10,755 bases of DNA from JBNJDW01 sp051745265 (GTDB lineage: Bacteria; Pseudomonadota; Alphaproteobacteria; Micavibrionales; CSBR16-224): positions 1 through 10,755 of the forward strand of contig JBNJDW010000049.1 in the NCBI GenBank assembly GCA_051745265.1, read 5' to 3'. The first letter of the stretch is position 1. Every line of letters starts with the position of its first letter. This document shows positions 6,398 to 10,755 of this stretch, piece after piece. Under the pieces are notes generated by a model. That model was not told where the DNA came from. It did not search any database and worked only from the letters and a program-made list of their open reading frames with translations. The position numbers and the translations under genes were made by a program.

Positions 6398-7027
6398 ATG
6401 ACTTTACGATTTATAGAAACAATATCCCGGACAGTGCAGGGTAAAACCGGCAGTGCGGTGGCCTATCTGTTTTTGGCGCTGTTTCTGATCGGCGCGCTTT
6501 CTGTGGCGTTGGTCGGTGATTCAGGCGTCGGCCTGTCAACGGCCAAACTTAATCAGACAAAAGCTGATTTGCGTTCCGACATTACCGTCATTACCGAGGC
6601 GATTACAGAATGTACTCTGATTCATTCAGATGCTGTGGATGTTGATGGCGATGGTGATATTGATGCGGATGATAACCCCAATCCGCCGTATCCGATATAT
6701 GGCGATGACAGCACCGGCGGCACCGGTGACGATCTTGTTAATATAAAATGCCCGGGATCCGGGGAAGAGATTTTTACCTCGGCAAAGGGCCGGTTTTTTA
6801 AAATGCTGGGCGATAGCAATTACACAATAACCTATATGAATGATGCAACGGACGGGGTGTATTTTACGATTGATTATGCGCTGGAATCAGAAAACTGGCA
6901 TCAGGCCCTTGTTCAGATCAAAGCCGGCCTGTCGGCCTGTCAGGTTGATATTGATGACACGAATGGTACATGCGCGACCGGATCTTGTCTGACCTATTGG
7001 ATCAAACGGAATTCGGCCTGCCCGTAA
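6398..7027 (+). CDS. Membrane-anchored Cys-containing protein with Ca-type loop
   Basis: I know no family for this protein. I choose the ATG at 6398 (209 residues) over the in-frame ATG at 6392, because the ribosome site AAAGGA (6386-6391) touches the earlier ATG but lies 6 nt before the later one. A hydrophobic helix at about residues 20-40 follows a short basic N-terminus, giving a signal anchor with the rest predicted periplasmic. Helical residues (about 50-70) follow, so the layout is vaguely pilin-like, but there is no GFTLxE prepilin motif. Bases 6638-6673 encode an EF-hand/dockerin-type loop, DVDGDGDIDADD. Six cysteines in the exported part could form three disulfides. It is co-transcribed with the winged-helix gene and overlaps the convergent PH-domain gene by 26 bp. 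Confidence 0.75.
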   Translation: MTLRFIETISRTVQGKTGSAVAYLFLALFLIGALSVALVGDSGVGLSTAKLNQTKADLRSDITVITEAITECTLIHSDAVDVDGDGDIDADDNPNPPYPIYGDDSTGGTGDDLVNIKCPGSGEEIFTSAKGRFFKMLGDSNYTITYMNDATDGVYFTIDYALESENWHQALVQIKAGLSACQVDIDDTNGTCATGSCLTYWIKRNSACP

Positions 7028-7580
7028 CGTTGTTATCTTCATCCTCTTCGTGTTCTTCATCAGGATCAATAAGTTTACGAAGCGCAAGGGCTGTGGCCGA
7101 TGCATTTTGTAAATCCGGAATCTGGATCCAGTAATCTCTGCTTTTTAACGATGCCGCCTTGGTGCGGATGTTAAGCCAGACACTTTTTAATTTGTAACGT
7201 TTTTGCAGGGGGGAGGCTTTGACCTTTATGTCCATTATATTGCGATAGGGGATGCTGTGATAGTTGCGCAATATAAAATGCTCGAGGAAATTGACCCGGT
7301 CTTTGTAAAATAAAATCGGATACCAACGGTATTCGATATAATAAACCAGCAAAGGCAGGCCGAAAAAGCACATCAAAGTTATAAAAAAGACCAGAACATC
7401 CGCCACATCAGTGCTTACTGAAAATATGGATTCTACAATCCATGAGAGTTCAGGAAACAGGAATAATAACAGTAAGGCCCAAACGAGTATCCGGATCGGA
7501 TGGCGGCTGACCAGAAGGCCCGCCCGGAAATGACGTTGGGCTGTAAAGACAGGTTCTTCTGGCTTATGAGCTTCTGCCAT
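7002..7580 (-). CDS. bPH2 (YdbS-type) PH-domain membrane protein, distal copy
   Basis: This is a 192-residue protein with two transmembrane helices (about 28-48 and 60-82) followed by a bacterial PH domain of the bPH2/DUF304 type (about 84-172). That domain shows the family course: WYPILFYKDRVNFLE, the basic segment HSIPYRNIMDIKVK, and a final helix ASATALALRKLI. The acidic tail (173-185) is Asp/Glu-rich. YdbS-type proteins are inner-membrane proteins of unclear function, often found in pairs. Its ATG overlaps the end of the preceding PH gene by 17 bp, suggesting translational coupling. It is the last gene of the operon and overlaps the convergent gene by 26 bp. The domain call is by pattern and fairly secure. 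Confidence 0.78.
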   Translation of the reverse strand: MAEAHKPEEPVFTAQRHFRAGLLVSRHPIRILVWALLLLFLFPELSWIVESIFSVSTDVADVLVFFITLMCFFGLPLLVYYIEYRWYPILFYKDRVNFLEHFILRNYHSIPYRNIMDIKVKASPLQKRYKLKSVWLNIRTKAASLKSRDYWIQIPDLQNASATALALRKLIDPDEEHEEDEDNNVTGRPNSV

Positions 7581-8214
7581 GGGACTCCGCGGTATTGTTT
7601 TCAGGCATTGCGGCCGGCTGGTCCGTTACTGTATCTGTGTCTGCAGGCAAAGATACATCGGTTTGTGCCGGTGATTCTGAAACACTGGTGAGGATTTTTT
7701 CAAAGAAATTGCTCAGATCATCATTCAACTGGACTTGTTTCATTTTCAAACCCGGGAAGTTCTGATTGGCGGCAACGCCGGTACCGGGGGCCAGAAACCA
7801 GACATTACCGATATCATAGTGTGAGTGTAAGATATCTGTACGCTCGACAATATCCTGAACATCAACATATTTTAAACGACCACGCTTTTTAAAGAACAGC
7901 ATGTGATATTGCTGAAATGTCAGGTGGTCGCGATAGAATTTATAATGGCTGTCTTTAATGTTTTTCTGGATCATCTGGTAAACCCAGGGTGGAATAAAAA
8001 CAAAGGATGCGATCAGGATCGCCACAAAAGGCAGCCAGGCCGGGATCAGGCCGCCTAAATTCAGCAGTGCCAGTAAAAGCATCAGGATCACGCCGCCGCC
8101 AACGGTCAGCACAAAAGTAATCATTAACGTATAAAACGCCGCTTCTAAAACAGCGATGTTTTTAACAAATTGCGGCTTTATCGTATAAAAGGGCTGCTGA
8201 TCCTGTTCAGTCAT
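7564..8214 (-). CDS. bPH2 (YdbS-type) PH-domain membrane protein, proximal copy
   Basis: This 216-residue protein has the same layout as its downstream neighbour. Two membrane segments (about 23-54 and 60-82) are followed by a bPH2 domain (about 89-175) with HYKFYRDHLTFQQYHMLFFKK, then RLKYVDVQDIVERTDILHSHYDIGNVWF, and a closing helix LNDDLSNFFEKIL. A hydrophilic, Thr/Asp/Pro-rich tail (178-216) looks disordered. The two proteins are diverged and look like distant paralogues. Both may sit side by side in the inner membrane with PH domains in the cytoplasm. The start overlaps the upstream 132-residue gene by 8 bp, so translation is probably coupled. Function is unknown. Confidence 0.78.
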   Translation of the reverse strand: MTEQDQQPFYTIKPQFVKNIAVLEAAFYTLMITFVLTVGGGVILMLLLALLNLGGLIPAWLPFVAILIASFVFIPPWVYQMIQKNIKDSHYKFYRDHLTFQQYHMLFFKKRGRLKYVDVQDIVERTDILHSHYDIGNVWFLAPGTGVAANQNFPGLKMKQVQLNDDLSNFFEKILTSVSESPAQTDVSLPADTDTVTDQPAAMPENNTAESHGRSS

Positions 8215-8605
8215 GGCGGTCGCCTTTGGTTTTATAATGCTGTATCTGGTCTATCACGGATTTATCTGTCTTTAAAGGCAGTGTTTCATATCCGGCGGCC
8301 TCCAGACGGTCAACAATCGCCAGGGCCTCTGATTTCTCTGTGTGTTCAGTATCGCTTTCATCAATAAGACGACGGATGGCCGCAATAGAAAGTTCCATTT
8401 TCACGGGCTGAGAGGCAGATTTTGGTGCGGCCTCCTCGGTTTTTTCCGCATCCGTATCGGCATGCATCATATCTTCAAAATCTTTTTTCTCGTTATCTTC
8501 CTGTTGATGTTCATCTTCAACCGGCCGGGTTTTCGTGATATCGGTCATGGCGGTTGTATCTTTGCGCAAAAAGGGCTTTATATAGCCGATCAAATTTGTA
8601 AACAT
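8207..8605 (-). CDS. Small acidic hypothetical protein, operon leader gene
   Basis: I do not recognise this 132-residue protein. Residues 1-14 (MFTNLIGYIKPFLR) could form an amphipathic, weakly membrane-binding helix. Residues 25-65 are acidic and probably disordered. The last part (70-128) looks like two or three helices, including MELSIAAIRRLIDE and EALAIVDRLEAAGYETLPL. There is no signal peptide. The start at 8605 has GGA 7 nt upstream; an alternative ATG at 8548 would remove the first 19 residues. It overlaps the first PH-domain gene by 8 bp. It is therefore likely made with the two membrane PH proteins and may be their cytoplasmic partner, which is inference from the overlap only. Confidence 0.7.
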   Translation of the reverse strand: MFTNLIGYIKPFLRKDTTAMTDITKTRPVEDEHQQEDNEKKDFEDMMHADTDAEKTEEAAPKSASQPVKMELSIAAIRRLIDESDTEHTEKSEALAIVDRLEAAGYETLPLKTDKSVIDQIQHYKTKGDRHD

Positions 8606-8628
8606 GCTCGTATCCGATTAAAATAATA

Positions 8629-8662
8629 GAACCGCTTAACCCATGCTACGGGCAAGCGGTTC
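8629..8662 (-). terminator. Strong stem-loop, probable intrinsic terminator
   Basis: GAACCGCTT (8629-8637) pairs perfectly with AAGCGGTTC (8654-8662); an inner CCC/GGG adds pairing around a 7-nt loop. On the minus strand the stem is followed by TATTATTTTAA, an interrupted T-tract. It lies after the exported-protein gene (8714-9496) and before the PH operon. It probably terminates the former, perhaps incompletely. I could not find a convincing separate promoter for the downstream operon. Confidence 0.6.
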
Positions 8663-8713
8663 GAAAGTCCATATCCAAAATAGTGGCGCCGTACAGGCGG
8701 TATCCTGTTGGAT

Positions 8714-9496
8714 TTATTGGTACAGCTTAAGCAGGTTGTTTTTACGTTTATAAAAATCTTCATTACTGCGCCAGAGCAATGTCTTGTCTTTGGGAGACCA
8801 GAATTCAATATCAAGAACCTTGGCCGATATCAGCCAGTTGCTTTTTTTATTGGGCAGCCGGACCTTTTGACTCGCATCGGCCCGTTGTGGCGATAAACTA
8901 AGACGCATGAAAAGCCGGTTGTCATCGGTCATATGTGATTTCAGTTTATCGCGGAGTTCTTCAGAAAGTTTTATCCATTGATAATCCATCAGGTCAGACG
9001 GGATTACAGCATAATATTCGTTATTAAATTTATGCGTGAAAAAGGTATCTTCTTTGAAGTTATTGACAAAAAAGCCATTACTGTCCTTGTCATACTGTTT
9101 TAACGTGACATAGGTTTCTATGTGTATCGGTTCATTATAATTTAACAGCTCATACTGTTTTTGCAGATCCATCATGATGTCGTTCAGAACACCCTCCTTG
9201 GCATGATCGGGTGTGTCCTGATAGCGGGATGTGGCTTTGGCCCAGGCTTCCATATCCGGGTTTTCACGCGTGAGTTTATGAAACACCATGGCAACCGTGA
9301 GGCCATTTGTTTTTTTAGAGGCAAATTTCTCGCTTGGCGTTTCGTTGGAGAGTTCCTCAAGCGACTTTGACTTGTCGGGCACAGTCTCGACTTTTTCAGG
9401 AATTTTTGAAGTTTGATTGTCCTGAGCGCGACTGTCTGTCGGTAAGGCCAGAACAATAATCATGCTAAAAACGATAAGGAAGGTCTGGATACGCAT
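8714..9496 (-). CDS. Exported protein of unknown function
   Basis: This is a 260-residue protein with a clear Sec signal peptide: MRIQTF, a hydrophobic core to about residue 19, and a probable cut after DSRA (residue 24). The mature N-terminus (25-62) is charged and probably flexible. The rest is a mixed fold rich in Lys, Asp, Asn and aromatics, with segments such as MVFHKLTRENPDMEAWAKAT, DFYKRKN and VLDIEFWSPKDKTLLWRSN. There is no lipobox and no cysteine, so it is likely a soluble periplasmic protein. I do not recognise the family. AAAGGA precedes the ATG by about 6 nt. It is divergent from the Smr-domain gene and upstream of the PH operon, separated from it by a stem-loop. Its coding sequence seems more AT-rich than the radA block, by eye. 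Confidence 0.8.
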   Translation of the reverse strand: MRIQTFLIVFSMIIVLALPTDSRAQDNQTSKIPEKVETVPDKSKSLEELSNETPSEKFASKKTNGLTVAMVFHKLTRENPDMEAWAKATSRYQDTPDHAKEGVLNDIMMDLQKQYELLNYNEPIHIETYVTLKQYDKDSNGFFVNNFKEDTFFTHKFNNEYYAVIPSDLMDYQWIKLSEELRDKLKSHMTDDNRLFMRLSLSPQRADASQKVRLPNKKSNWLISAKVLDIEFWSPKDKTLLWRSNEDFYKRKNNLLKLYQ

Positions 9497-9579
9497 CTGA
9501 GATCCTTTATTCTTATTGGTTCCACCATATGGTACATTAGATTTATTACAAATTCATAAAGAATGTTAAAGATTGTATT
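9497..9579. promoter_or_regulatory. Divergent intergenic region with a 10-bp palindrome
   Basis: This 83-bp AT-rich gap separates the exported-protein gene (minus) from the Smr gene (plus), so promoters for both should lie in it. It contains the perfect palindrome ACCATATGGT (9524-9533), a possible binding site. I see only weak -10/-35 matches (for example TTACAA at 9546-9551) and no strong ribosome site before the Smr gene. Confidence 0.35.
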
Positions 9580-10161
9580 ATGACACCACACAGTCCCGAT
9601 AATGATAAAGATACACCGCTATCTGTAGAAGACAAGCGCCTTTGGGACGATGTGACCCGGACGGTTGAACCGGTACACCCGCCAAATACCAGACCATGTG
9701 ATCCAAGTAAAAAAACAGATTTAAAGAAAAACCGCCCGAAAACCAGCACAGCAGCCCCACCACAGCCTACCCGCGATTCGTTTCTGCCGCGTCATTCGCA
9801 AAAGCCGCCGCAAAAACCGCAATCCCGTGAAGTGGATGCCCGTACGGCCCAACGGCTTCGCCGCGGGCAAATTCCGATTGATGTTCATCTTGATCTGCAC
9901 GGTATGATTCAGGAAACAGCGCATCGTCATTTGGTGCAAACGGTGACCCGGGCTTATCAGCAGAACCAGCGTCTGGTGCTGGTCATCACCGGCAAGGGCA
10001 GCCGCTCTCAGGAGGGCGGCGGTATTCTGCGCCGCCGCGTGCCGGAATGGTGCACTTTATCGCCATTGGCCGAAATCATCCTCAATATCACCAATGCCCG
10101 CCCCCGGCATGGCGGTGAAGGCGCCTATTACATCTTTTTGCGCCGCAAACGGGGCAGTTGA
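9580..10161 (+). CDS. Smr-domain protein (MutS2 C-terminal type)
   Basis: This 193-residue protein has a disordered, Pro/Lys/Thr-rich N-terminus (about 1-95) and a complete Smr domain (about 100-189). The domain shows the signature LDLHG (104-108), a helix through LVQTVTRAY, ITGKGSRS (136-143) and the closing RPRHGGEGAYYIFLRRK. Smr domains bind branched DNA or RNA and several have nuclease activity; stand-alone alphaproteobacterial versions of this size are common and uncharacterised. The LDLHG and GKG motifs are intact. No strong ribosome site precedes the ATG, and the next in-frame Met is inside the domain (residue 109), so this start is the only sensible one. The comM gene follows 81 bp downstream on the same strand. 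Confidence 0.9.
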   Translation: MTPHSPDNDKDTPLSVEDKRLWDDVTRTVEPVHPPNTRPCDPSKKTDLKKNRPKTSTAAPPQPTRDSFLPRHSQKPPQKPQSREVDARTAQRLRRGQIPIDVHLDLHGMIQETAHRHLVQTVTRAYQQNQRLVLVITGKGSRSQEGGGILRRRVPEWCTLSPLAEIILNITNARPRHGGEGAYYIFLRRKRGS

Positions 10162-10196
10162 AAACAACCTTTACTTTTTTACTTTACCGGCATACG

Positions 10197-10227
10197 GCTT
10201 TGTATTAGAACAAATATAGTACAAAGC
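10197..10227 (+). promoter_or_regulatory. comM control region: LexA-like box and inverted repeat
   Basis: GAAC-N7-GTAC at 10208-10222 differs by one base from the alphaproteobacterial LexA site, whose two orientations are GTTC-N7-GTTC and GAAC-N7-GAAC. It overlaps TATAGT (10215-10220), a plausible -10 element. An 8-bp perfect inverted repeat, GCTTTGTA (10197-10204) and TACAAAGC (10220-10227), encloses it. The comM ATG is 20 bp downstream. No clear -35 is seen. Confidence 0.45.
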
Positions 10228-10242
10228 AAACCGGGCAGAATC

Positions 10243-10755
10243 ATGGTCGCCAGAGTTCACACAGTCACCTTTCAGGGTATCGAAGCGCTTGAGATTGATG
10301 TTCAGGTGCAGGTCTCGAATGGGCTGCCAGCGTTTAATATTGTCGGGCTGCCCGATAAGGCGGTGGCGGAGAGTAAAGAGCGGGTGCGTGCGGCGTTGCA
10401 TGCGCTTGGCGTTTCTTTGCCGCCAAAAAGGCTGACGATTAATCTTGCCCCCGCCGATGTGCCCAAGGAAGGCAGTCATTTTGACCTGCCCATTGCGCTT
10501 GGTGTATTGGCGGCCATGGATGTTGTGCCATCAGAGGAGCTTGATGCCTTCACGGTTATGGGTGAGCTTGCTCTGGATGGCAGCATTACGCGGGTCAATG
10601 GTGTGCTGGCGGCGGCGATTAATGCGGCGGCGCATGGCCGGGGCATTATTTGCCCGAAAGCCTGCGGCAGTGAAGCGGCCTGGGCCGATGTTGATGTTCT
10701 GGCCCCGGGCAATTTATTATCCTTACTGAATCATTTCAAAGGCACGCAGGTCCTG
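10243..10755 (+). CDS. comM: ComM/YifB family protein (3'-truncated by window edge)
   Basis: The first 171 residues of the ComM/YifB family (usually about 500) are present; the frame is still open at the window end. ComM is a hexameric AAA+ helicase that promotes branch migration during natural transformation. The visible part is the N-terminal Lon-like S5 domain: the start VARVHTVTFQGIEAL, then LPAFNIVGLPDKAVAESKERVR, PKRLTINLAPADVPKEGSHFDLPIA and MGELALDGSITRVNG, all family hallmarks. The AAA+ core would lie beyond the edge. The ATG at 10243 fits the family's N-terminus, although the ribosome site (GGGCAG) is weak. Upstream is the LexA-like control region. The organism need not be competent, because the family is widespread. 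Confidence 0.95.
   Translation, partial: MVARVHTVTFQGIEALEIDVQVQVSNGLPAFNIVGLPDKAVAESKERVRAALHALGVSLPPKRLTINLAPADVPKEGSHFDLPIALGVLAAMDVVPSEELDAFTVMGELALDGSITRVNGVLAAAINAAAHGRGIICPKACGSEAAWADVDVLAPGNLLSLLNHFKGTQVL

Noticed and set aside
6638..6673. GAT-rich stretch as a tandem DNA repeat
   Set aside because: It is explained by the aspartate codons of the calcium-type loop; the units are not regular at the DNA level.
10171..10479. 102-residue minus-strand open frame over the start of comM
   Set aside because: It is antisense to strongly conserved comM codons and shows no recognisable domain.
1..10755. CRISPR arrays, tRNA/rRNA genes, insertion sequences, CtrA (TTAA-N7-TTAA) boxes
   Set aside because: I looked on both strands and saw no spaced direct repeats, cloverleaf-like segments, transposase genes or terminal repeats, and no correctly spaced CtrA site in the gaps.

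Overview
The window looks like a chromosomal segment of a moderate-GC alphaproteobacterium. The evidence is the gene set and order: radA-cvpA-SDR-cation efflux, then an Smr-domain gene next to comM, plus a hypothetical protein whose core resembles ones I recall only from alphaproteobacteria (Rhodospirillales-like). I see no rRNA, tRNA, CRISPR array, insertion sequence or phage genes. Both ends cut through genes: radA loses its 5' end and comM its 3' end.

Left block (1-3243, + strand). This is a tight housekeeping operon: the C-terminal part of RadA, CvpA, an NADP(H)-type short-chain dehydrogenase and a FieF-like metal efflux transporter, with gaps of only 9-12 bp. purF, the usual partner of cvpA, is absent from this spot. 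The block runs convergently into, and overlaps, a minus-strand AsmA-like membrane-anchored protein (3215-4018).

Middle block (4019-7027). A 401-residue, mostly disordered protein with one conserved core is read on the minus strand from a near-perfect sigma-54 promoter (5361-5376). Upstream lies a 98-residue orphan. Divergent from that is a two-gene + strand operon: a winged-helix regulator with a shrunken receiver-like N-terminus, and a membrane-anchored, cysteine-containing protein with a calcium-type loop. The regulator's upstream region carries three interlocking inverted repeats that end exactly at its start codon.

Right block (7002-10755). A minus-strand operon encodes a small acidic protein and two membrane proteins with bacterial PH (bPH2/YdbS-type) domains. 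It follows an exported orphan protein and a strong stem-loop that probably terminates that orphan's transcript. Divergent from the exported protein is an Smr-domain protein, followed by the start of comM (yifB). comM has a LexA-like box over a probable -10 element just upstream.

No single cassette is obviously a new defence or mobile system. The strongest leads are the sigma-54 controlled disordered protein, the compact-receiver regulator with its EF-hand-like membrane partner, the paired PH-domain operon, and the possible SOS control of comM.
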